Source: Mycolicibacterium doricum
GTDB taxonomy: Bacteria > Actinomycetota > Actinomycetes > Mycobacteriales > Mycobacteriaceae
Length of the DNA stretch: 64,000 nucleotides
Reading direction: 5' to 3'
NCBI RefSeq assembly: GCF_010728155.1
Contig: NZ_AP022605.1
Coordinates: forward strand, 1,736,001-1,800,000
The position numbers and the translations under genes were made by a program. Shown one piece after another: positions 19,557-27,214 of this stretch (its first letter is position 1; each line of letters opens with the position of its first letter). The notes below the pieces were generated by a model, which did not search any database, had not been told where the DNA came from, and saw nothing but the letters and a program-made list of their open reading frames with translations.

Positions 19557-19818
19557 GGTGGCTCCTGGGCGTGGTGGGTGGTCAGAGGTCGAGGGCGCCT
19601 GCCGCTTGGGCAGCGATGTTGATACGGGTCAGTGCGCGGTGGAGGTCTTCGAGCTTCGTTCAGATCACCGCCGACGCGGGCGACCACGGCCGGCGGAATG
19701 GCCAACGTCCTTAACAATACGGGTGGTCATAGGTGCCACTTCATCACGAGTGGTCACAGGTGCCACTATCATCGATCGACGACTGCGTCCGGCGGAGGTG
19801 AGACACCTGGCGGGTTCC

Positions 19819-20637
19819 ATGCCCGATGTGGCGACGCTCGAGCGTGCCCTGGACACTGCCGCTCGGGCACCCTCGGCCCAGAACGCGCAGCCCTGGCACT
19901 GGCGCGTCACGTCCGGCGGCGTCGACCTGTTCACCGACTGGAGTCGCCGACTGGGGGACAGCGAGGGTGATCGCCGCGACGTCCTGGTCAGTTGTGGTGC
20001 GGTGCTGCACCACTGCGCGGTGGCGTTCGCCGCCGTCGGATGGGCTCCGCGGGTGCACCGGTTCCCGGCTCGTGACGATGCCGACCATCTGGCGCTGATT
20101 GAACTGATCGAGGCGCCGCCGAGCGTTCGTGACAACGAACTGGCGGCGGCGATCCCACAGCGGCGGGCCGACCGGCGTCGCTATCGGGCGCAGCCGCTTC
20201 CTGAGGGCTCGCTGGAGTTGTTGCTTGTGCGTGCGGAACGCGACGGTGTGCGGTTCGGTGTGGTTCCGAAAGCTGGCTGGGGCCGGTCCACCCAAGGCGA
20301 CGTGGTGTTGCAGTACGGCCGGACAGTGGACGCACCGGCCGACGATGCGGTGCTGGTGGTGCTCGCCACCGAGGCGAACAACGATCTCGCGCAGCTGCGC
20401 GCCGGCGAGATCATGAGTGAGCTCATGCTGATGGCCACGGCGATGGGGTTGGCCACCTGTCCGCTTACGACGCCGCTGAGCGACACCCGCAGTCGACTGT
20501 CGTTGGCATGCGAGGTCTTCGACGGCGACGCGTATCCGCAGGTGTTGATCCGGGTGGGTTGGGCTCCGGCCGACGGCCCTCCGCTGCCGGTGCTCGAGCG
20601 GCGCTCCGTTCGCGAGACCACCACCTGGAGCATCTGA
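19819..20637 (+). CDS. Acg-type nitroreductase-like protein, shortened
   Basis: A 272-residue member of the Acg/Rv2032 group of nitroreductase-fold proteins, which sequester or use FMN and are linked to hypoxia regulons. ERALDTAARAPSAQNAQPWHW matches the FMN-phosphate-binding N-terminus, AAIPQRRADRRRY the middle, and AGEIMSELMLMATAMGLATC and LIRVGWAP the C-terminal part. The family is about 330 residues; the segment between FGVVPKAGW and GDVVLQYGRT lacks some 50 residues that normally form the active-site lid. ATG 19819 fits the homology although the frame extends upstream. Confidence 0.75.
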   Translation: MPDVATLERALDTAARAPSAQNAQPWHWRVTSGGVDLFTDWSRRLGDSEGDRRDVLVSCGAVLHHCAVAFAAVGWAPRVHRFPARDDADHLALIELIEAPPSVRDNELAAAIPQRRADRRRYRAQPLPEGSLELLLVRAERDGVRFGVVPKAGWGRSTQGDVVLQYGRTVDAPADDAVLVVLATEANNDLAQLRAGEIMSELMLMATAMGLATCPLTTPLSDTRSRLSLACEVFDGDAYPQVLIRVGWAPADGPPLPVLERRSVRETTTWSI

Positions 20638-21429
20638 ATCAGCCCAGCCGGGTGAGTTCATGGCGAACGCGCCAGGGTCGCCCAAGGCGAACATCTGCTC
20701 GGGCAGGAGGACGGTGCGGATCCCTGCGCCATCCACTTCACCGGGAAGACCGAGCCTGCGACCGACATCCGTGTCGGCAACGCGACCAACGGCACATGGG
20801 TCCCCGAGATGAACTGCAGGCCGACGGCCGGGCCGTTGGTGTTGACCGCTGCAGCAACGGCATTGCTGGCGGGATTTGCTGATGAAGATCCCCACCAGCG
20901 AACAGCTGATGATGCCGAGGAGGAACACCCGGGCCAATGTGAACCATCCATGCTCACGCGCTCGGTCAGGCGCGGATCGGCGAGTCCACCTCGACCACAC
21001 ATCCCGCGGCGCTGACGCAACTGCTTGGCATACGCGCTGGTCGACCAACCGCACTTCGAGCACTCATCGAAGCCGGATAACACCCGGCACCGATCGGTTA
21101 CCAGCGGTGGGCACCCAATTTTCGTGAGAGAGGTCCCCGAGCGGCGATTCATCCCCAACCCCGCGCTGGCCCGCAAGATGCGTTGCACTTCGCCGAGAGG
21201 TCGGCGTCCAGTGCAGATCAACTGGTAGCGGAACAACCCCACCGCCTGGCCTGGCTCGCGTCGCTTCTCATCCTCAGTGGGCCAGCCGGCGGTGTATAGA
21301 CACTTTAGAAACTCATGCCAATGCGTCTGGCGGCAGGCACAGCTCCGGCGGCAGTGTGCATATTATTGGGTGTACCTTTGCCGGCAACGGGCGGTAGCTG
21401 GCCATCAGCACTACGAGAGGAGAGATCGA
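20638..21429. other. 792-bp region without an intact gene
   Basis: No convincing intact gene. On the minus strand two alternating frames between about 21240 and 20650 contain protein-like pieces: a hydrophobic stretch WFTLARVFLLGIISCSLVGI near 20950, and LPEQMFALGDPGAFAMNSPG near 20700, each ending by frameshift. This looks like a decayed membrane or exported protein gene that I cannot identify. Confidence 0.4.
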
Positions 21430-21867
21430 GTGAATAGGAGTCTGCAGTTGTGGCCAAGACGCCGTGTCGTTGGCGCAGCTACTGCCGTTGCGGCGGCGGG
21501 CTTTGTTGGGCTGGCAGCAGCCGGCACTGGGGTTGCGCAACCGCCGCCACCGGACCCGTGTTCTCCCGCAGCAGTGATGCGTGTGCATGCCGGCGTGATG
21601 ACGCAAATGGCCGACTACCTGGACTCCCGTCCCGACGTTCAGCAGGTCTTCATCGATGCGAGAAGCAAGGCCACTTCTCAGGAACGGCACGCCGCTATCC
21701 AGTCATTCACTGATACTCATCCCGACGTGGCCGCTGCGTTCCAGAACATCCGCCGACCGATGCACGATCTGATGACGAGGTGCAACTTGCCCATGGGCTC
21801 AGGCATGATGGACCGGGGTATGGCGCCCGGGCAGATGGCGCCCGGAGCCACCGCACCAGGGCAGTAA
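21430..21867 (+). CDS. Hemophore-related secreted protein
   Basis: A 145-residue exported protein of the mycobacterial heme-binding (Rv0203-like, hemophore-related) family. An N-terminal twin-basic stretch (WPRRRVVGAATAVAAAGFVG) leads to a cleavable signal ending near VAQ. The mature domain has DPCSPAAVMRVHAGVMTQMADYL and NIRRPMHDLMTRCNLP, with the two conserved cysteines that close the helical fold. The tail is a Met/Ala/Pro/Gly repeat (MAPGQMAPGATAPGQ). GTG 21430 is preceded by GAGAGGAGAG, so this start is preferred over an upstream one. Confidence 0.8.
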   Translation: MNRSLQLWPRRRVVGAATAVAAAGFVGLAAAGTGVAQPPPPDPCSPAAVMRVHAGVMTQMADYLDSRPDVQQVFIDARSKATSQERHAAIQSFTDTHPDVAAAFQNIRRPMHDLMTRCNLPMGSGMMDRGMAPGQMAPGATAPGQ

Positions 21868-22094
21868 GTTCTTGCGACGCCCGCCGGCGGTCCGCGATAG
21901 GCGGCAGTTGCCGTCTCCGAGCTCAGCTCGGCTGGGTGGCCGGCGTAGTCTGTCGGTCCCGCTCGTGGTGAAAACGGCGGACGCGCAACGTCATATCGTT
22001 GAGGCGGCCACAAGCGGGATGGCCCATCGCGACCGACGTCGGCGCGCGCAATGGCTTATGGCGCGTCGACGGCCTATCGCACGTAGGGCCCACG

Positions 22095-22240
22095 GCCGTC
22101 ATGCCCGCGTCCTCGTGGTCGAGGATGTGACAGCAGTGGTAGACGCTTCGGCCCCGATAGCCCTTGAACGGAATGCGTAGACGTGCCCAGCCCCATGCGG
22201 GAATGGTTATCACGTCCCGTCGCGACCACGGCGAGCGAGC
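22095..22240 (-). pseudogene. 3' fragment of a multicopper oxidase
   Basis: The minus strand reads RRDVITIPAWGWARLRIPFK and then GYRGRSVYHCCHILDHEDAG, ending M. The HCH-x3-H-x4-M-type copper-binding signature of multicopper oxidases is plain, but one extra codon doubles the cysteine (HCCHILDHED where HCHILDHED is expected). Upstream cupredoxin domains are missing and the sequence after the motif degenerates. This is a dead remnant of an oxidase such as the mycobacterial copper-resistance oxidase. Confidence 0.75.
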
Positions 22241-22941
22241 GGGTGGTCGGGATACAGGGCCGCCGCCAGCTGCCGGTTCAGCACGAGGAGTCGCGGATCG
22301 TGGGCCTCCTCGGCCTTGCAGCGGCGACGGCGGTATGGCGGCAGGCCGGGTGACTGCCGGCGCCAGGGCCCTTCATACGTTGCCGCAGGCAACCCACTGC
22401 GCCGTGCGATCGAGAACCTCGAATACGCCGCCGAATAGCCACAGCGACGCTGCAACAGCTCGACCGCCTCGTCCGTTCGACGGCTGACAACGATCTTCGG
22501 CCACCGCTCCCGCCACTCCACATAGGTTCGCTATGCCCCCACGGTGCCGCCGACTCTCAAGAATGTCTGAATGAATGCAATGAGAATGTAGCGACCGCGA
22601 CCGACAGACACGGTCGTGTGCCCGCCAGCTGCTAGCTTGCTTCCCCTCCTTCTTCTGCGCGTCCTTCTTCTGCGCGTCCTTCCTCTGCGCGGCTACGGTC
22701 GAGCATCCCCGCCACTCAGTGGTCAAGCCACTGCTGCCCTCGTCGCCATGGACCTGGTGAGCGAGTGACGCAACATCGCCGTTGAGCGCCAGGGCGACGA
22801 CCTTCCAGCCGTCGACGGCGTCGATCTCGCTCACGATCGCGATGAAGTTGTCGCCGCAGGCGAGTAGCCCGCCCGCGAGCTTGACCCCGGGCAAGTGTGA
22901 AGGGCCGACAGTGGCTGATTACGGCTCATCATGGGTCACTG

Positions 22942-22977
22942 CGGGTGACAATGGCTGGCAACGGGTGACAATGGCTG
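22942..22977 (+). repeat. Two 16-bp direct repeats upstream of the antitoxin
   Basis: CGGGTGACAATGGCTG occurs at 22942-22957 and again at 22962-22977, a 20-bp (two helical turns) period. A weaker copy lies near 22905. They end 5 bp before the palindrome that overlaps the antitoxin start, so they could be additional repressor sites or a slippage product. Confidence 0.6.
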
Positions 22978-22982
22978 ACAAC

Positions 22983-23002
22983 CATGACACCATGGTGTCA
23001 TG
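22983..23002. promoter_or_regulatory. Perfect 20-bp palindrome overlapping the antitoxin start codon
   Basis: CATGACACCATGGTGTCATG is a perfect inverted repeat whose last three bases are the ATG of the ribbon-helix-helix antitoxin. Ribbon-helix-helix antitoxins typically bind such short palindromes in their own promoter, so this is the likely auto-repression operator. Binding is inferred. Confidence 0.7.
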
Positions 23003-23242
23003 AGTACGGTGACCAATGAGTCAGCCCAGCGCACCACTGGGCTGACCGTCCGGCTCCCTGGGGAAGTTGCGGACGCGCTGAAGAACTACGCCTTCGTGAC
23101 CGACACATCGGCCAACGAAGTTATCAAGCGCGCCCTCATCGAATACCTCAAGAATCACGGGCGGACCGAACTCATGGAGTCGGCGTTCGCCCGCGTCCTA
23201 CAGCAGCACAACGTGGCGCTGGACAAGCTGGCGGACATGTAG
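23000..23242 (+). CDS. Ribbon-helix-helix antitoxin of a Doc-type module
   Basis: An 80-residue protein with the ribbon-helix-helix fold: TTGLTVRLPGEVADALKNYA (strand plus helix A) and TSANEVIKRALIEYLKNH (helix B), then a C-terminal toxin-binding extension (ELMESAFARVLQQHNVALDK). It is followed without a gap by the toxin gene (TAG then TTG). The start codon lies within a perfect palindrome, which points to autoregulation. It appears intact although its toxin is frameshifted. Confidence 0.85.
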   Translation: MSTVTNESAQRTTGLTVRLPGEVADALKNYAFVTDTSANEVIKRALIEYLKNHGRTELMESAFARVLQQHNVALDKLADM

Positions 23243-23652
23243 TTGATCGTCTACCTCGTTACCGACGACGTTCTCACGATCAATCAACGGTTGGTCGGCC
23301 CTGATCAACTCCGCGATTTCGGACTGCTCGACGCTGCTGTCACCCGTCCGCAGATGAGCGCGCACGGCGCCGACGCCTTCCCGACCATCCACGAAAAGGC
23401 GGCGGCGCTGCTGCACGCGCTCGCCCGCACCCACCCGTTTGTCACCGCCAACAAGCGCACGGCGTGGATGGCGACGGCGATGTTCTACATGGTCAACGGC
23501 TACAACCTCTATACCGAAGCGGGCCAGGTCGTCGGCCTCAAGTGGATGTCGCCGAAGGGCAGATCGACGTACAGGGAATCGCGGCCATCCTCAAGGAATG
23601 GGCGCAAGACTTTGACACGTCCGACGAATGGATCGACGACATCGAAGGCTAG
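23243..23652 (+). pseudogene. Doc/Fic-type toxin, frameshifted near 23540
   Basis: A Doc-family toxin (kinase-like Fic fold that phosphorylates EF-Tu in phage P1). It starts TTG 23243 directly after the antitoxin stop: MIVYLVTDDVLTINQRLVG. The Fic motif reads HPFVTANKRTAW, with Ala where Gly is usual. After YTEAGQVVGL, near 23535-23545, a 1-base loss shifts the frame; the expected end, VDVAEGQIDVQGIAAILKEW then AQDFDTSDEWIDDIEG, is read in the next frame and stops at 23652. The unshifted frame runs into non-homologous Arg/Ser-rich sequence. The toxin is probably inactive unless the shift is a sequencing error. Confidence 0.8.
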
Positions 23653-24184
23653 TGAGCGCCGCGCCAGTTGTGCCGGTGCGGATCAGTCGGTCTCAGCGAC
23701 GTGAGTTAGCGATCAAATGGGAGCCGCTGAACGCGTGCGTCCTTGTGTATCACGTATCAGCATTGCCGCGCCGACGACGAGCCTAAAACACGCGGCCGAA
23801 CATGGTTCGAGGGCGTCAGCCCAGCCTTCGAGGATGTCGTCGGCAAATTCAGCGAGTGCGGCAGAGAGTAGCTGGTCGCCGCGGGCGCGGGCATGCTCGC
23901 CAGTGTTCTGCGTTAGTCGCTGCCGTAGACGCCGGACTGAGCAATCTCAAGGAAACAGCAGGCGTCGTCGCACAGGCGTCGACATTTCGCGCCTGCGACG
24001 AAACCTGGGCGCACAATGATCAGGCTGGCGAATCGATCGGCGCGGGCGCTGCACGACGGGGTCAATTACTCTGCGTACTTGCCCGTACCATCTCGGCGGC
24101 GGTGGCTCGCATCTCAGTTGACCTCACCCGCGCCGATCGGCCGGTCCCCGGGCTACTGGGAGGCCTTTTGTGCGTCTAAAATCC
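23653..24184. other. 532-bp region without a recognised gene
   Basis: No intact gene. On the minus strand, about 23925 down to a stop at 23713, a remnant reads LLSAALAEFADDILEGWADA followed by LEPCSAACFRLVVGAAM, which has good codon character but no upstream start and no recognised family. The rest shows no convincing coding signal. Confidence 0.4.
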
Positions 24185-24252
24185 CGTGATGGTGAAGAAT
24201 CGGTGATGGTGAAGAATCCGTGATGGTGAAGAATCCGTGATGGTGAAGAATA
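24185..24252 (+). repeat. Four tandem 17-bp repeats carrying a start codon
   Basis: The unit CGTGATGGTGAAGAATC is repeated four times head to tail (24185, 24202, 24219, 24236), with one base difference in the second copy and one at the end of the fourth. The unit is the GTG-ATG-GTG-AAG-AAT start region of the YefM-like antitoxin remnant that continues from the fourth copy. It is a short local duplication. Confidence 0.9.
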
Positions 24253-24386
24253 TTGTGCTGTCGGCGGCCAAGGACAGGCTTCAGCCTATGTCGATGGGGC
24301 GGGGAAAGCCCACGAGGTCATCCAGATCGCCCGCCACGGCTGAGTGGCGCGGTGATCATGTCCGCTGATGACCTTGAATCGCTGGG
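24240..24386 (+). pseudogene. YefM/Phd-like antitoxin remnant
   Basis: Three frames together spell an antitoxin: MVKNIVLSAAKDRLQ (from ATG 24240), then after loss of one G at 24284 AYVDGAGKAHEVIQIARHG, then after a stop and another shift LSGAVIMSADDLESLG. This is the Phd/YefM pattern (LSxAKxRL ... ITRHGxPxAVxMSxDDxxSLEE). Two frameshifts and one stop make it non-functional. Confidence 0.75.
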
Positions 24387-24575
24387 CTATCCAAGCCGCT
24401 GCGATACGAGTTCGAGGGCCGGCGGGTGGTGCGCCGTGGTGACTACCGCGTGACGTTTTGCATTCACGGTCGCCCCACAGGTTTCGCGCTTCGGGTCATA
24501 GCCCCCAGTGAGAGCGAGAGTTTACGTAGCGGCATCCGCCTTAACGTTGCCGTAACGAACCGTCAATTACCGTGA
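24387..24575 (+). pseudogene. RelE-like toxin remnant
   Basis: Directly after the antitoxin remnant the frame starting at 24387 reads LSKPLRYEFEGRRVVRRGDY then RVTFCIHGRPTGFALRVI. RelE toxins have the same block (GKPLRYELEG ... RRGDYRVxY). The N-terminal half is deleted, and the antitoxin and toxin pieces are joined at LESLG/LSKPLRYE, so a deletion has removed the antitoxin end and toxin start. The frame ends at 24575 inside the start of the next gene. Confidence 0.7.
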
Positions 24576-27202
24576 CCTGGGTGCTGGAGGCGATGCCATC
24601 GACGTTGGGAGTGGAAGAGGAATTTCACCTCGTCGACCTCAACACTCGGCGATTGACGGCGCGTGCGCCGGAACTGCTCGGCGATTTGCCAAGCAGCTAC
24701 GTGGCGGAGTTGCAGCGCTGCGTCGTCGAAATGAACAGTGCGGTCACGCACTCCCTCGACGACCTCGACCATGAGCTACGCGAGCGGCGCCGGGTGCTGG
24801 TCGATGCGGCGTCGGCCCTGGGCATCGGGGTGGTGGCGGCGGGGGCGGTGCCGTTGTCGGTGCCCGCCGAGATGCAGGTGACCGCGACTCCGCGCTACCG
24901 CCAGATGCTGGCCGACTACCAGCTGCTGGCCCGTGAGCAGCTGATCTGCGGCACGCAAATCCACGTCGGTGTCGACGACCGGGACGAGGCCGTTGCGACA
25001 GCCAACCGGGTGGCGCCGTTCCTGCCCATCTTGTTGGCGCTGTCGGCGAGCTCGCCGTTCTGGTCGAACGGCTCGGACACCGGCTACAGCAGCGTGCGGA
25101 CACTTGTCTGGCAACGATGGCCGACGACGGGACCGGCTGCGCCGGTCGCGACCGCCGCAGAGTACGACGCCCTGATCCAGGATCTCATCCGCAGCGGTGT
25201 CATCACCGACGCCGGAATGGCGTATTTCGACGTTCGTCCGTCGAATTCGGCGCCGACGCTGGAGCTGCGCATTTGCGACAGCTGTCCATCCGTCGCGACG
25301 ATCGTGTTGATCGCCGGCTTGTTCCGCGCCGTGGTCCAACGTGAAGTCGACGCACTGCGGCGCGGTGTGCCGGCGACGGTGATCTCCCCGACACTGTGCC
25401 GTGCAGCGACCTGGCGGGCCGCGCGCTCTGGGCTGGAGGGTGAGCTGGTCGACGTCCAGCACCCGGCCAGTCGGCCCGCCAGCGCCGTCGTGAGCTCGTT
25501 CGTCGAGTCCCTGCGGCCTCAGCTCGAGGAGTTCGGCGACTGGCCGAAGGTCAGCGGGCTCGTCCGAGAGGTGCTCGTGGCGGGAACGTCCGCCGCTCGC
25601 CAGCGTCGTGCGCTGCGCCGCAGGGGCCGACTCACCGACGTGGTCGACCAACTCGTCGCCGAGACGGCGGGACGCTGGCCTGCCACCGTGGCGGCCGCCG
25701 CCGCCGACCCCTCCCTGCTGTTCGGCTACCAGGTCGCTGAAGGCCCCGCCTCTGCCGACACCGAATCGCAGCAGCCCGCCGTCTGCTACGACGAGGCCAT
25801 CGAACCCGGCGGCGTACCGCGCCGGCACTACAAGGCGATCTTCGACAGCGTGGCCAGCCTCGGTGCCGCTAGGTTGCGGGCCCGCGAAAGTGCGATTGAG
25901 CAGGACCAGCGCGCCGGGGGCATCACCTTCCGCGTCAACGGTCAGGAACGGGCCCAGGTGTTCCCGGTGGACCTGGTTCCCCGCATCATCACCGCCGAGG
26001 ATTGGCACACCCTGACAGTGGGCCTGGCTCAGCGTGCCCGAGCTCTCAACGAGTTCCTTCGCGACATCTATGCCGAGCAGGCGATCCTGCACGACGGAAT
26101 CCTCGACGAGCATGCGCTTGACCGCGCCCCCGGCTTCCGCTCGACGGGGCGCGTCTTCGCCGGGCCGGTACGCGCCCACATCAGCGGCACCGATCTGATC
26201 TGCGACCGAGACGGGCATTGGCTGGTGTTGGAGGACAACCTGCGGATCCCGTCCGGCACTGCGTACGCGGTCGCCAACAGGCGCCTGCTGGACCGGCACG
26301 TGCCCGAATGGCACCGTCCCGCGACGACGGCCGATGTCGACGATGTGCCCCGCATGCTTTTCGAAACGCTGCGCGCCAGCGCTCCGGTGGAGGCGCCCGA
26401 CGACCCGCAGGTGGTGCTGTTGTCTGCGGGCTGGGAGGACTCGGCGTGGTTTGAACACACCTTCCTGGCCGAGGAGATGAACGTCGCGTTGGCGCATGCC
26501 TCGAACCTCTCGGTGCGCGACGGCGTCCTGTGGCGTCACCTCGGGCGCGGCCAAACCCGTGTCGACGTCCTCTATGTGCGCATGGACGAGGACATGCTGC
26601 TGTCGTCGCCCGGCTATGACGGGGAGCCACTGCGCGCAGGCCTCCTTCAGGCGCTCGCGTCGGGCACCCTGACGATCGCCAACGCCCTCGGCAACGGCGT
26701 CGGCGACGACAAGGCGATCTACCCCCGCGTGCCGGCGATGATCAAGTACTACCTCGGCGAGGAACCGCTGCTGCCGCAGGTGCGGACCTGGGTGTGCGGA
26801 CAGCGCGACGAACGCGATCACGTCCTGGCTCATCTTGCTGAGTTGGTCGTCAAGCCCATCGACGGATTCGGCGGCAGCGGTGTGCTCATCGGACCCGAAT
26901 CCTCGGACGCCGCGATCGAGCAGCGCCGTCGCGAACTGCTCACGCAGCCAGAACGATTCGTCGCCCAGGACACGGTGCGCCTGTCCACCCACCCTACTTT
27001 CGACGGTGAAGGAATGTATCCACACCACGTCGATCTCAGGGCCTTCGTTCACCTGCGGCCGGGAACCGGTGACTCTGTCACCGCGCACGTGCTGCCCGCC
27101 GCGCTGACACGGGTCGCGACACGCGGTTCGAGCATTGTCAACTCCTCGTCGGGTGGAGGCAGCAAAGATACCTGGATCGGTACCGGGCAGCCGGTGTTCT
27201 GA
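24572..27202 (+). CDS. Carboxylate-amine ligase (YbdK/GCS2) fused to a circularly permuted ATP-grasp domain
   Basis: An 876-residue two-domain ligase. Residues about 8-370 form a glutamate-cysteine-ligase type 2 (YbdK) domain: STLGVEEEFHLVD, CGTQIHVGVDD and APTLELRICDSCPS are the metal- and substrate-binding motifs. Residues about 410-860 match circularly permuted type-2 ATP-grasp proteins: EPGGVPRRHYKAIFDSV, RIITAEDWHTLTVGLAQRA, VLEDNLRIPSGTAYAVANR and VKPIDGFGGSGVLIGPE. The start is uncertain: GTG 24572 has no clear ribosome site, while GTG 24581 or ATG 24593 follow closely. The amidotransferase gene starts 12 bp downstream. Both domains form amide bonds from ATP, so a short peptide is the likely product; the substrate is unknown. 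Confidence 0.88.
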   Translation: MTWVLEAMPSTLGVEEEFHLVDLNTRRLTARAPELLGDLPSSYVAELQRCVVEMNSAVTHSLDDLDHELRERRRVLVDAASALGIGVVAAGAVPLSVPAEMQVTATPRYRQMLADYQLLAREQLICGTQIHVGVDDRDEAVATANRVAPFLPILLALSASSPFWSNGSDTGYSSVRTLVWQRWPTTGPAAPVATAAEYDALIQDLIRSGVITDAGMAYFDVRPSNSAPTLELRICDSCPSVATIVLIAGLFRAVVQREVDALRRGVPATVISPTLCRAATWRAARSGLEGELVDVQHPASRPASAVVSSFVESLRPQLEEFGDWPKVSGLVREVLVAGTSAARQRRALRRRGRLTDVVDQLVAETAGRWPATVAAAAADPSLLFGYQVAEGPASADTESQQPAVCYDEAIEPGGVPRRHYKAIFDSVASLGAARLRARESAIEQDQRAGGITFRVNGQERAQVFPVDLVPRIITAEDWHTLTVGLAQRARALNEFLRDIYAEQAILHDGILDEHALDRAPGFRSTGRVFAGPVRAHISGTDLICDRDGHWLVLEDNLRIPSGTAYAVANRRLLDRHVPEWHRPATTADVDDVPRMLFETLRASAPVEAPDDPQVVLLSAGWEDSAWFEHTFLAEEMNVALAHASNLSVRDGVLWRHLGRGQTRVDVLYVRMDEDMLLSSPGYDGEPLRAGLLQALASGTLTIANALGNGVGDDKAIYPRVPAMIKYYLGEEPLLPQVRTWVCGQRDERDHVLAHLAELVVKPIDGFGGSGVLIGPESSDAAIEQRRRELLTQPERFVAQDTVRLSTHPTFDGEGMYPHHVDLRAFVHLRPGTGDSVTAHVLPAALTRVATRGSSIVNSSSGGGSKDTWIGTGQPVF

Positions 27203-27214
27203 AGGAGGGGTGCG

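Larger units (their letters stand above)
21868..22982. other. 1.1-kb gene-poor region with remnants and short repeats
   Basis: No intact gene. It contains a 3' fragment of a multicopper oxidase on the minus strand (about 22095-22240), a low-complexity 15-bp repeat around 22645-22690 (three copies of a GCGCGTCCTTCTTCT-like unit), and a 16-bp direct repeat upstream of the toxin-antitoxin genes. Protein-like minus-strand sequence from 22894 to 22700 (GVKLAGGLLACGDNFIAIV) could be the start of a degraded gene but is not recognised. Confidence 0.5.

Noticed and set aside
22373..22894. 174-codon minus-strand frame with a KKDAQKKDAQ repeat
   Set aside because: The repeat is a local 15-bp duplication in low-complexity DNA, and the rest has no family or ribosome site.
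24185..24252. Tandem 17-bp repeats considered as a CRISPR array or iterons
   Set aside because: There are no unique spacers, the units abut directly, and each unit is the start region of the antitoxin remnant.
24776..27088. 770-codon minus-strand open frame opposite the YbdK-ATP-grasp gene
   Set aside because: High GC keeps this frame open; its translation is His/Arg/Gln-rich with no recognisable domain, whereas the plus strand has clear motifs.
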